From NCBI GenBank assembly GCA_003132145.1, contig PKWU01000033.1:62001-126000 (forward strand): 64,000 bases of DNA. Direction: 5' to 3'. The DNA is from Granulicella sp. (GTDB lineage: Bacteria > Acidobacteriota > Terriglobia > Terriglobales > Acidobacteriaceae). This document shows positions 33,734-42,852 of this stretch, piece by piece. Both the position numbers and the translations under genes were made by a program. Within the stretch, counting starts at the first letter, position 1. Every line of letters starts with the position of its first letter. The notes under the pieces were generated by a model that ran no database searches, was not told where the DNA came from, and worked only from the letters and a program-made list of their open reading frames with translations.

Positions 33734-35806
33734 ATGATCTCGCAGGCGAACTGCACCGCAACAACCCCGATGGGCGCGACGCTCCTCTCCGACCAGGGAC
33801 TTCCCGGAGGCGGCGCGACCTTTCGTGCCTGGGCCCCGCGTGCCCTTGCGGTCTATCTCAACGGCGTCTTCGACGGCGTACCCCGCACCGGCCAGACGCC
33901 CGATCTTCTGATGGCCAAGGACGCCAACGGCTACTGGTTGGGGTTCCTGTCCGAGGCCGCTGACGGCGACACATACATCTTTTATGTCGTCGGCGCAGGT
34001 TCCAGCGGCATCAAGCGCGACCCCTATGCCCGCGAGTTGGCCAACGATCCTGTAGCTCCGTTTCCGATTTGCAACGCAATTATCCGTTCGGCAAACGTCT
34101 ATCCCTGGCACGATGCCGGCTTCCGCACGCCCGACTTCGCCGACATGATCGTCTATCAACTCCACATCGGAACCTACGCGCCGTCCGCGCCGGGTCAGGC
34201 CTCGACCTATCTCGATGTGGTCGAGAAGGTGGAGTATCTTGCCGCCCTCGGCGTCAACGTAGTCCAGCCGCTGCCAGTCTACGAGGAGGAGGATTCGCCC
34301 TCGCAGGGCTATCCCGGCCTCGGCTACCAGGGCGCGGATCTCTTCTCCCCGGCACTCGACTACGCGGTCTACCACGCCTCGGCCCTCGCTGGCTATCTCG
34401 TGACGATCAACCGCCTGCTTGCCGCCAAGGGCTTCGCTCCCATGATGCTCGCAGACATTACGCCCGCAGTGGCGCAGATGAGGGCGATGGTCGATCTCCT
34501 CCACGTCTACGGCATCGCGGTCGTCTTCGATGTGGTCTACAACCACGCAGGCGGATGGTCGCAGACCTACGCCGTCCCCAGGACCGTCGCGCCCAGCGGC
34601 GTCATCCACGGCGATGATGAGAGCCTCTACTTCTGGGACCGCGCGGCTGGCACGGGCGACAACAACCAGAGCCTCTACTTCTCCGATAAAGGCTTTGTCG
34701 GCGGGCTGGCCTTCGCGCTGTGGAACAGGGACGTCCGCGAGTTTCTGTTGAACAATGCGCGCTTCCATCTGCAGGAGCTCCACGCCGACGGCTTCCGCTA
34801 CGACGAGATCAGCGAGCTGCTGGCGATGAATGCGACCAACGGCTGGAACTTCTGCAACGACCTGACGGCAACGGTGCGCGCCGCCAATCCCCGCGCCTTG
34901 CAGAACGCCGAGTACTGGCCCGGCGAGTACGGCGTTCCCGCGCCGCGCATCGTGGTGCGAGAGGGCGAAGGAGGCCTGCGCTTCGACGCCGTGCAGCACG
35001 ACGGCCTGCGCGAGGCCATCCGCTCCGCCATCGGCCAGGCCGCACAGGGCGCAAACGCCTCAGTCGAGATGAGCGGCATCGCCCGCTCCCTCTGGCCCAC
35101 CGGCTTCGCCCACGCCTGGCAGACCATCCCCTGCGTGGAGAACCACGACATCGTCAAGCTCGGCGAGAAGCCCCGCGTCCCACGCCTCGCCGATGGCTCC
35201 AACCCGCGCAGTTGGTACGCCCGCAGCCGTACCCGTGTGGCCATGGCGCTGCTCCTCACCGCGCCTGGTATCCCCCAGCTCTTCATGGGTCAGGAGTTCC
35301 TCGAAGACAAGCAGTGGTGCCCCGACCCGCGTTCTCCGGCCCACCTCATCTGGTGGGCCGGCCTCGCCCCAGCCGCCAACGGCCGCGCCACCGATCCCGC
35401 CATGGCCGACCATCTCCGCTTCACCCAGGCCGCCATCGCACTGCGCAACTCCCAGCCAGCCCTGCGCGGCGAGGGCCTCAACGTCTTCTACACCTCAGAT
35501 GCCGACCGCGTCATCGCCTTCCACCGCTGGGTCCAGGGCGAGGGCCGCGATGTCGTCGTCGTCGCCACACTGAGCGAGACGACGTGGGGCAGCTATCAGC
35601 TCGGCTTCCCCTCCGCCGGCCGCTGGATCGAAATCTTCAACAGCGACGCCTACGACAGTTGCAACGCCAACGGCGCTCTGGTCAATCCGCAGGTCACAGG
35701 CAACAACGGCAGCATCACCGCCTGCGGCCCTCCGCTGCACAACCTACCCACATCCGCCACCATAGTCATCCCCGCCAACGCCGTCGTGGTCTTCATGAAG
35801 GGTTAG
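33734..35806 (+). CDS. GH13 alpha-amylase family protein (branching-enzyme-like, N-terminal CBM48-type domain)
   Basis: DVVYNHAG, DGFRYDEIS, QNAEYWPGE, VENHD GH13 motifs. Confidence 0.88.
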   Translation: MISQANCTATTPMGATLLSDQGLPGGGATFRAWAPRALAVYLNGVFDGVPRTGQTPDLLMAKDANGYWLGFLSEAADGDTYIFYVVGAGSSGIKRDPYARELANDPVAPFPICNAIIRSANVYPWHDAGFRTPDFADMIVYQLHIGTYAPSAPGQASTYLDVVEKVEYLAALGVNVVQPLPVYEEEDSPSQGYPGLGYQGADLFSPALDYAVYHASALAGYLVTINRLLAAKGFAPMMLADITPAVAQMRAMVDLLHVYGIAVVFDVVYNHAGGWSQTYAVPRTVAPSGVIHGDDESLYFWDRAAGTGDNNQSLYFSDKGFVGGLAFALWNRDVREFLLNNARFHLQELHADGFRYDEISELLAMNATNGWNFCNDLTATVRAANPRALQNAEYWPGEYGVPAPRIVVREGEGGLRFDAVQHDGLREAIRSAIGQAAQGANASVEMSGIARSLWPTGFAHAWQTIPCVENHDIVKLGEKPRVPRLADGSNPRSWYARSRTRVAMALLLTAPGIPQLFMGQEFLEDKQWCPDPRSPAHLIWWAGLAPAANGRATDPAMADHLRFTQAAIALRNSQPALRGEGLNVFYTSDADRVIAFHRWVQGEGRDVVVVATLSETTWGSYQLGFPSAGRWIEIFNSDAYDSCNANGALVNPQVTGNNGSITACGPPLHNLPTSATIVIPANAVVVFMKG

Positions 35807-35807
35807 C

Positions 35808-35855
35808 AGCCGGGTACCCCATTCATCGCGCATTTGTCTCACGCGATGAGTGGGA
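35808..35855. repeat. Palindromic repeat GCCGGGTACCCCATTCATCGCG..CGCGATGAGTGGG
   Basis: 13-bp arms with one mismatch; immediately after the GH13 stop codon. Confidence 0.8.
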
Positions 35856-36150
35856 TGGACGACCGAGATACTCCACGCGAGTGTTGGACCAAGAACCGTT
35901 CAGCCTGCTTTGCAGCCAGAATGGTGCAATACCCACTCCGCAAAAAAATTAGAAGTACCCAGCGTGGTTCATTCGGGCACAAGCTGGTTTCAACCACTCT
36001 CCCGCAATGTCAAAATTGACCCTGTCGATGCACCACAGCAGCATCTTCACAGGCTTGAATGTGCGTGCCCCATCCATCGCAGCTTCATCACGATGGGTGG
36101 GAGGTGAGTTGAAGTATTCGGCGCAGCACTTTTACGAGGGAGCAGCAGCC

Positions 36151-38043
36151 ATGTCCGAACCCGCAGACGATCTCCGCATCCACTATCAGGACGACGCACG
36201 GCGCGGCGCGCGCATCAAGGTCATCGGCGTGGGCGGAGGCGGCAACAACGCCGTCAACCGCATGATCGCCGCCGGCTTGGAGGGTGTCGAGTTCATCGCC
36301 GCCAACACCGATGCGCAGGCGCTGCAACTCTCCAACGCGCCCATCAAGCTGCAGCTCGGCGTCAAGCTCACCAACGGGCTGGGCGCGGGAGCCAACCCCG
36401 ACATCGGACGCCGCGCCGCGCTGGAAGACTCCGACAAGATCATCGAGGCCCTCGAAGGCGCGGACATGGTCTTCGTCACCGCGGGTCTCGGCGGAGGCAC
36501 GGGCACAGGAGCCGCTCCCGTCATCGCCAGCCTGGCCAGCGAGATGGGCGCGCTCACCGTCGCCGTCGTCACCCGGCCGTTCGCGTTTGAAGGCAAGCGC
36601 CGCATGATGCAGGCCGAGCGCGGAATGCAGGAGCTGATCGACTCGGTCGACACCCTCATCGTCATCCCCAACGAAAAACTCCTCGCCGTCGCCAAGGACG
36701 CCGGCTTCTTCGAGAGCTTCCGCATCGCAGACGACGTCCTCCGCCAGGGCGTGCAGGGCATCTCCGACATCATCACCATCCCCGGCGTCATCAACCGCGA
36801 CTTCGCCGACGTCAAGACCACCATGGCCGGCATGGGCTACGCCGTCATGGGCACAGCCATCGGCTCGGGAGAGAATCGCGCCAAGGAAGCGGCGCTGGCC
36901 GCCATGGCATCCCCGCTGCTCGAGGCCGGAGCCATCGACGGAGCACGCGGCATCCTCATCAACATCACCGGCTCCGCCAGCCTCAAGCTCAACGAGGTCA
37001 ACGAGGCCTCCACCCTCATCCAGAGCGCAGCCCACGAGGATTGCAACATCATCTTCGGGGCCGTCCAGGACGAGCGCATGGGAGACGAGGTCAAGATCAC
37101 CGTCATCGCCACCGGCTTTCGCCAGGAGATGCCCGAGCGCCGCGCCCGCATGTTGGCCGAATCCACCCTGATGGCCTCCGACGATGAGGTCCCCATCCGC
37201 GGCCGCAGCTTCTCGCCGCGCGACGCCGCGCCGCGCTTCGCCAGCGAGATTCGCGAGGCCCAGCAGGCTCGCGCGCAGCGCCCGGTCGAGGCCGCGCAAC
37301 AGTCCTCGCTGCTGGTTCCCACGCCAGCCGCCGCCCAATTCACTGCTTCCGCTGCGTCCAGCTTCGCTGATCGCACCACCGTCCTCCTTGACTCCGATTC
37401 CGATTCCGATTCCGATTCCGACGAAGATGCCGATTCCGATGAAGATGGCCAGTTCGACCTCGATGCCGATGTCGATTCCGATGCCGATTCTGAACCCGAT
37501 GCCGAGCCCGATCCAAATGCAGATCTGGAAACCGATGCCGATGCGGATTTAGTCCCCGATGAAGATTCAGATTCAGGGTCCGGCTCTCGCTCCACCGCCT
37601 CCGATCCGCTCGCCGAGGCCGATGACGACGGGCCGCAGTTCGATAGTGCGGTCCATCCCCAGGCCGAGCGTTCCTCCGAGCCGGAGCTGGTTCCCGTCGC
37701 CGCCTCCGTCTTCGACGACGAGTTCTTCCGCACCCCGCGCGTCCGCCTGCGGCCCCCCGTCTCACCCAATCCAGTCTCACCCGATCCAGTCTCACCCAAT
37801 CCAGTCAATCCCGGTCCTGTCGCGCCCGGTCCCGCCGGTCCCAATCCGTCCGTGTCGGACACGCGCGACTTTAGCTTCAACCCACAGCTTCAGCGCGCCC
37901 AGTCCCGGCCCTTGGTGCCGGAGTACGGTCCCGCGGAGCACGCGCCCGAGGTCCGTCTCTTCGCCGGCGCAAATGCCTCTCATGCGGAGCCCGCCGAGAC
38001 CGATGAACTCGACATTCCGGCCTTCCTCCGCCACAGCCATTGA
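36151..38043 (+). CDS. ftsZ: Cell division protein FtsZ with an extended low-complexity C-terminal linker
   Basis: [29 protein letters not shown] tubulin signature; C-terminal peptide [12 protein letters not shown]; linker rich in DS repeats and [10 protein letters not shown] repeats. Confidence 0.97.
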   Translation: MSEPADDLRIHYQDDARRGARIKVIGVGGGGNNAVNRMIAAGLEGVEFIAANTDAQALQLSNAPIKLQLGVKLTNGLGAGANPDIGRRAALEDSDKIIEALEGADMVFVTAGLGGGTGTGAAPVIASLASEMGALTVAVVTRPFAFEGKRRMMQAERGMQELIDSVDTLIVIPNEKLLAVAKDAGFFESFRIADDVLRQGVQGISDIITIPGVINRDFADVKTTMAGMGYAVMGTAIGSGENRAKEAALAAMASPLLEAGAIDGARGILINITGSASLKLNEVNEASTLIQSAAHEDCNIIFGAVQDERMGDEVKITVIATGFRQEMPERRARMLAESTLMASDDEVPIRGRSFSPRDAAPRFASEIREAQQARAQRPVEAAQQSSLLVPTPAAAQFTASAASSFADRTTVLLDSDSDSDSDSDEDADSDEDGQFDLDADVDSDADSEPDAEPDPNADLETDADADLVPDEDSDSGSGSRSTASDPLAEADDDGPQFDSAVHPQAERSSEPELVPVAASVFDDEFFRTPRVRLRPPVSPNPVSPDPVSPNPVNPGPVAPGPAGPNPSVSDTRDFSFNPQLQRAQSRPLVPEYGPAEHAPEVRLFAGANASHAEPAETDELDIPAFLRHSH

Positions 38044-38526
38044 GTTTCTTGTTGACGTTGAGTTCCATCGAACACGTCATCATTCTGGTTTGAACGAAGT
38101 CGAACGATGGTTTGAACGAAGTCACAGATAAGTATCTCTGAATCTGTCTTTTGGGTCTGTAAGACTCCTTGGGCAGGAAAGGGGTTAGAGTGCTGCGCCC
38201 AACCTGTGCATGAACTCCCGTAGAATAGAGGGAGAGCAGGTTCGCAACGCCGGGGAGTGCCCCTGCAACCCGGGGATAGCACCTCCGAGTTATAGCCGGA
38301 TGGTCGAGTAGGGCGTCGAATGCGTCTTGAGGGTCTGGTCTGGAGCGGTCGCTGGCAAACCTCAACGTGAACTTATCTCCCAGGGCCGGGTTTAAAGAAG
38401 AAGCAAGAGAATTGCAACAATCGTCGATAGAATAGGCAAGCGAATTGCTCAAGGATAAAGAGCACGGATTGACGCAAGCGACAGCTTGAGAACAAAAGCA
38501 CCAGCCAACCTCGGAGAAGCACACTG

Positions 38527-39903
38527 ATGGCCCTGAACTTACACTGCAACACGCGAATCACGCTTTGCCTCGCGCTGGCGATGCTGTGTGTTCCGCTACA
38601 GTGCGTGGCGCTCTCTCACCCCACTCCCCTGCACCCGCGCGCGCGCGCATACGTCGCGGCAAAGTCGGCTCCATCGAGGGCGTCGGCCTATAAGATCACC
38701 TCCTCTAAAGTGGTTGCATCCAGAGCCGTTGCGTCGAGATCCGTAGTCTCCAGGGCGTCCAGAACCGCTTCGTCCAGAGCCGCTGCCAGGACCACCCACG
38801 CCACCATTCAGATCGCCCCGCCCGCCCGCCGCCGCAGGTTCGTCAGCGGCATTCGCACTATCAGCGGCACGCGCGCGCTGCTGGCGCTGCGTAGCCGCCT
38901 CCGCCGCGGCCCAGTCGAGCGCTTCACCGCCAGCTCCTTCACCGACACCCTCACCCTGGGCGACTCCTCCGCCGGAGAAGATCCCCTCGTCCGCGCCGCC
39001 GCCGTCCAGGCGCTGGGCAACATGAACGGCACCGCGCTTGCTATCGATCCCTCCAACGGGCGCATCCTGGCCATGGTCAACCAGAAGCTCGCCCTCTCCA
39101 GCGGCGCCGAGCCCTGCTCCACCATCAAGCTTGCCGTCACCCTGGCCGCGCTCGACGAGGGACTCATCAAGCGCGACACCCCGGTCAACCTGGGAGGCCA
39201 CTACACCCTCACCCTCACTCCGGCGCTGGCGCACTCCATCAACCCCTACTTCGAGACCCTCGGCCGCATGATGGGCTTCGAGCGCGTCAAGTACTACGCC
39301 AACCAGTTCGGCCTGGGCGAGCTGGCCGGATACAACATCCCCGGCGAACAGCTCGGCGTCTATCCAGATACGGAACTCCCCGCCGCGCAGGGTGGCGTGG
39401 GCCGCATGTGCTCCTTCGGCGAGGGCATCTCCATGACCCCGCTACAGCTTGGTGCGCTGGTCTCGGCCATCGCCAACGGAGGCACGCTCTACTACCTGCA
39501 ACACCCCGAGTCCCCAGACGAGGTCGCCTCCTTCCAGCCCAAAGTGAAGCGTACGCTCGACATCGCCCCGCTCATCCCGGAGATGCGCGACGGCATGGAG
39601 GGCACCGTCGACTACGGCACCGGCCGTGCGCTGCGCTCCAACTTCCGCGAATTCCCCGTCCTCGGCAAGACCGGAACATGCTCCAACAACGGCACCCGCT
39701 TCGGCTGGTTCGCCTCCTACGCCGACACCCCCACCGGGCGCATTGTCACCGTCGTCTTCCTGGAGGGTGGCCGTCCCATGTTCGGCCCCAGGGCCGCCGA
39801 AATCACCGGCCAGCTCTACCGCGCGCTCTGGGACAGCAACTACTTCGACCCCAGATCCCCCCAGCTCGCCACCTCCTCCCATTCCGTTCGCAGCAACCCA
39901 TAA
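38527..39903 (+). CDS. Penicillin-binding transpeptidase-domain protein (stand-alone)
   Basis: STIK (SxxK), SIN (SxN) and KTG motifs; signal-like N-terminus plus Ser/Arg-rich stretch. Confidence 0.85.
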   Translation: MALNLHCNTRITLCLALAMLCVPLQCVALSHPTPLHPRARAYVAAKSAPSRASAYKITSSKVVASRAVASRSVVSRASRTASSRAAARTTHATIQIAPPARRRRFVSGIRTISGTRALLALRSRLRRGPVERFTASSFTDTLTLGDSSAGEDPLVRAAAVQALGNMNGTALAIDPSNGRILAMVNQKLALSSGAEPCSTIKLAVTLAALDEGLIKRDTPVNLGGHYTLTLTPALAHSINPYFETLGRMMGFERVKYYANQFGLGELAGYNIPGEQLGVYPDTELPAAQGGVGRMCSFGEGISMTPLQLGALVSAIANGGTLYYLQHPESPDEVASFQPKVKRTLDIAPLIPEMRDGMEGTVDYGTGRALRSNFREFPVLGKTGTCSNNGTRFGWFASYADTPTGRIVTVVFLEGGRPMFGPRAAEITGQLYRALWDSNYFDPRSPQLATSSHSVRSNP

Positions 39904-40035
39904 AGAAATTATTAAGTGTGAGTTGCAAATGGTCAGCTCGTCATTTCTTCCCTGAACCGCGTGCCGTCGGAACCGCTGCCAGCCCGCTCCCCCCGGCTAG
40001 AGCAGATCGCCTGCCACATTCGTTATAGAGGGAGC

Positions 40036-40136
40036 AATAACTGTCCTAAAACGGCACACAATCGGGCCGACAGCGCAGTTATTCCTCTTGATTTGCTGTA
40101 TTTTCTCTGTTGATTTGTTGTATTTTCTGCTATAAG
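40036..40136 (+). promoter_or_regulatory. Candidate control region: AATAACTG/CAGTTATT dyad, 22-bp-spaced direct repeat TTGATTTG(C/T)TGTATTTTCT, then TATAAG
   Basis: Direct repeats at 40088-40106 and 40110-40128; dyad arms at 40036-40043 and 40076-40083; small CDS begins at 40158. Confidence 0.6.
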
Positions 40137-40157
40137 TAATAGCGGGGGAAGTTTCTA

Positions 40158-40343
40158 ATGAAGAACCTTCGCAACCTTCTCGCGGTGCTGGCAGTCGTCA
40201 TGATTGCCAGCCATACTGCGTTTGCTGGGTTCCCCGATCCGGGGGGCAATGGTGCGCCGGAGATCGACCCTGCGATGGGGACGGGAGCTCTCGCGCTTCT
40301 TAGCGGCGCCATCCTGGTGATCCGGGGCCGCGTCAAGCACTAA
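40158..40343 (+). CDS. Small VPEID-CTERM-like exosortase substrate candidate (61 aa)
   Basis: MKNLRNLLAVLAVVMIASHTAFA signal peptide, then GFPDPGGNGAPEIDP, TM ALALLSGAILVI, basic RGRVKH tail; RBS gggggaag. Confidence 0.82.
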   Translation: MKNLRNLLAVLAVVMIASHTAFAGFPDPGGNGAPEIDPAMGTGALALLSGAILVIRGRVKH

Positions 40344-40356
40344 GCCGCGTCAAGCT

Positions 40357-40440
40357 CTTACCAGACTCCACTGTTTTGTCCAAATACAAAATAATCTGCG
40401 CCCGATGAGTCTTCCATCGTCGCCAGAGGCGTGTGGTCGG
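40357..40440 (+). repeat. Duplicated segment, copy A; includes a fossil of the exosortase 5' coding end
   Basis: CTCTTACCAGA(C/G)TCCACTGTTTTGTCCA and CGCCCGATGAGTCTTCCATC(G/A)TCGCCAGAGGCGTGTGGTCG recur at 40746-40830. Confidence 0.85.
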
Positions 40441-40537
40441 CAATCCTTATGGCCGCATCCGGACAGCAAGCCGCCGACAATATTTCCCGCTGGACTTATC
40501 AACGTTCTTCTATAATGTCCCGTGTGAGAGTACTCAT

Positions 40538-40711
40538 ATGAAGATTTTCCGTAATCTTCTCGCTGTGCTGGTAGTTACCGTCATTGCCATTCATCCTTTA
40601 TATGGGCCTCCGAATGGTGGTTCGCCAGAGATTGACCCTGGGATGAGTATGGCAGCGCTCGCACTTCTTTGCGGCGCCATCCTGGTGATCCGGGGCCGCG
40701 TCAAACTCTAA
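40538..40711 (+). CDS. Second small VPEID-CTERM-like exosortase substrate candidate (57 aa)
   Basis: MKIFRNLLAVLVVTVIAIHPLYGPPNGGSPEIDPGMSMAALALLCGAILVIRGRVKL; paralogue of 40158-40343; TATAAT at 40511. Confidence 0.82.
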   Translation: MKIFRNLLAVLVVTVIAIHPLYGPPNGGSPEIDPGMSMAALALLCGAILVIRGRVKL

Positions 40712-40766
40712 CTCTAAGCCGCATCAAACTATTAGCCGCGCTAAGCTCTTACCAGAGTCCACTGTT

Positions 40767-42551
40767 TTGTCCAGCAAGATAAGATCTTCGCCCGATGAGT
40801 CTTCCATCATCGCCAGAGGCGTGTGGTCGAGAGTCCTCGGCAACTCTGTCTACGTGCGCTGCTGGTGGACGGCCGGCATCCTCATGCTCGAATGCATCCT
40901 CGCCACCACACTGCCTCATGGCTGGTTGCAGGGGCATAGCGGATACACGTCCCTGGGCCAGCCCGTCACGCTCAATCCGCTGCCTTTTCGCTGGCTGCAG
41001 GCGCGCACCGTCACCACATCGACGATCTTCTTCTGCGTGGCGCTGCTCTTCTTTGGCCGAGACAAGCTGAAGGCGTTGCCCTGGAGCGCTGCGCCTCTCC
41101 ACAAGCTCTGGGCACTGCTTCATGCATCCGCCCTCCTGCTGTTTGTCGCCACGGATCTTTTCCTCGCCAATGCTGCAACGCCGGGCACTCCCCTTGAGCG
41201 TGCAGCCATGTGCGCCTGGTACGGCTTGCTCGTCTCTTTGCCCGTCACGCTTGGAGGAGCACTGATTCATCTGCCCAGGCCGCTGCGCCTGATTCGCAGT
41301 CTGGGCAACGCGTGGGGCCTGGCCGCGGTCTGCGATGTGCTCATGATGTCCGTTCGCAGCCTGCTGATTATCGCCTGGGACAGGCCCGATTCATGGCTCG
41401 GACATGCCATGCAGGTGGCTACATTCCGCGGGGTAGAGGTGTTGCTGGGTTTCTTCACCCCCACCGTATTCACCGATCCAGCGCATTTTGTGGTCGGCAC
41501 CAGGGCGTTTCCCATCATCATCGCGGACCAATGCTCCGGGGTCGAGGGTCTGGCCCTGATGTTGAGCCTCACCGTGGGCTGGCTTCTTTACACGCGCCGC
41601 GAGTTGCGCCTTGGACGCGCCCTGCTCCTGGTGCCGTTCTCGCTCCTCCTCAGTTGGCTGCTCAACCTGGTGCGGCTCGCTGTCCTCATCGCAATTGGAA
41701 ATGCCGGCTATCCGATGGTGGCCTTCGGGGGATTCCACTCCCAGGCCGGATGGATTCTCTTCAGTTGCGTTGCCTTGGCCTTCCTGCTCACCATCAACAA
41801 CGTCGCCTGGTTTCGACTCTCACCCCCCCCTCTGCCAACCCTCCCATCCACCGCCCCGCAGGCCAACGGTAGTTCATTGCCGCAGACCAATCTCGCCGCG
41901 GTCTATCTTCTGCCATGGCTTGCAGTCCTTGCCGCCGGACTACTGGCCTTGGCCGCATCCGACGGCTTTGAATGGATGTACGCTCTCCGTCTCATTGCGG
42001 CCCTTGCCGTCTTCTATGCCTACCGCCGCCACTACCTCCGCATGGACTGGCGATTTGGATGGCTCGGTCCGGCAGCCGGCGTTCTGGTCTTCGCCCTCTG
42101 GATCGCACTCGACCACGCAATCGGCGGCGAGACGGCCCGCAGGGACGTAATCTCCAACGGTGTGGTCCTGACCGGCGTCGCCCAGGGCCTGGCCCGGCTC
42201 AGCCATTTCCAGCGCGTCGCATGGATCGCGCTGCGCGCCGTCGCCGTCGTCACCACCGTCCCCATCGCCGAAGAGCTTGCCTTTCGCGGATACATCGCGC
42301 GCCGCATCATGTCGGCCAATGTCGAGAGCGTCTCGCTCGGCAGCCTGAGCCTGGTTGCGGTGCTCGCCAGTTCGCTGGCTTTTGGCATCCTGCACGGCCG
42401 CATGTGGCTCGCCGGAACGCTGGCCGGGGTGGTCTTCGCCCTCGTCGCCAAAATGCGCGGCAGGCTGGGTGAAGCCGTCGCCGCCCATGCCACATCCAAC
42501 CTGCTGATCGCTCTCTGGGTCATCGCCCGCGGCAACTATTCGCTCTGGTAA
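40767..42551 (+). CDS. Exosortase E fused to a CPBP/CAAX-type intramembrane glutamic protease (VPEID-CTERM system)
   Basis: Exosortase Cys/Arg/His: DQCSGVEGLALM, LLNLVRLAVLIAIGN, GGFHSQAGW; C-terminal EELAFRGYIARRI, FGILHGR, HATSN. Start uncertain (TTG at 40767). Confidence 0.88.
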   Translation: MSSKIRSSPDESSIIARGVWSRVLGNSVYVRCWWTAGILMLECILATTLPHGWLQGHSGYTSLGQPVTLNPLPFRWLQARTVTTSTIFFCVALLFFGRDKLKALPWSAAPLHKLWALLHASALLLFVATDLFLANAATPGTPLERAAMCAWYGLLVSLPVTLGGALIHLPRPLRLIRSLGNAWGLAAVCDVLMMSVRSLLIIAWDRPDSWLGHAMQVATFRGVEVLLGFFTPTVFTDPAHFVVGTRAFPIIIADQCSGVEGLALMLSLTVGWLLYTRRELRLGRALLLVPFSLLLSWLLNLVRLAVLIAIGNAGYPMVAFGGFHSQAGWILFSCVALAFLLTINNVAWFRLSPPPLPTLPSTAPQANGSSLPQTNLAAVYLLPWLAVLAAGLLALAASDGFEWMYALRLIAALAVFYAYRRHYLRMDWRFGWLGPAAGVLVFALWIALDHAIGGETARRDVISNGVVLTGVAQGLARLSHFQRVAWIALRAVAVVTTVPIAEELAFRGYIARRIMSANVESVSLGSLSLVAVLASSLAFGILHGRMWLAGTLAGVVFALVAKMRGRLGEAVAAHATSNLLIALWVIARGNYSLW

Positions 42552-42589
42552 GCCTCTGCCGCGTGAGCGGGCAGATGGGTTACACCGTC

Positions 42590-42621
42590 ATTCTGGCCTG
42601 AGCGAAGTCGAAGGCCAGAAT
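42590..42621. repeat. Palindromic repeat ATTCTGGCC-TGAGCGAAGTCGAA-GGCCAGAAT
   Basis: Perfect 9-bp stem; related copies at 18478-18509 and 51332-51364, degenerate ones near 38080 and 33174. Confidence 0.9.
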
Positions 42622-42675
42622 CTCGGTATTGCGTCGTTGCTTGCGAACCGCAAAACCCCACATCCAACCTGCAGC

Positions 42676-42852
42676 TCAATGCTTGATCAGCCACATCGCC
42701 CAGCTTGCCACCACCGTTCCGCCAACGAACAGAGCAAAGCAGAGCGCGCCGAAGCGCACCATCTTCTTCGGCTCGGATCGCTGCGTGATGCCGAACACAA
42801 TGGAGGTGAAGAGCGAGAAGAGCAGTACCGCGCTGAAGTGAGAGATCGTCAC
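42676..42852 (-). CDS. Small two-TM protein (58 aa)
   Basis: GTG start overlapping the upstream stop (GTGA); MTISHFSAVLLFSLFTSIVFGITQRSEPKKMVRFGALCFALFVGGTVVASWAMWLIKH. Confidence 0.65.
   Translation of the reverse strand: MTISHFSAVLLFSLFTSIVFGITQRSEPKKMVRFGALCFALFVGGTVVASWAMWLIKH

Noticed and set aside
37390-37435. GATTCC tandem repeat considered as a possible CRISPR-like array
   Set aside because: Contiguous hexamers without spacers and fully inside the ftsZ reading frame
38200-38320. Possible known riboswitch (c-di-AMP, cobalamin) upstream of the transpeptidase
   Set aside because: Consensus core sequences I know for these classes are not present; retained only as an unclassified structured-leader finding
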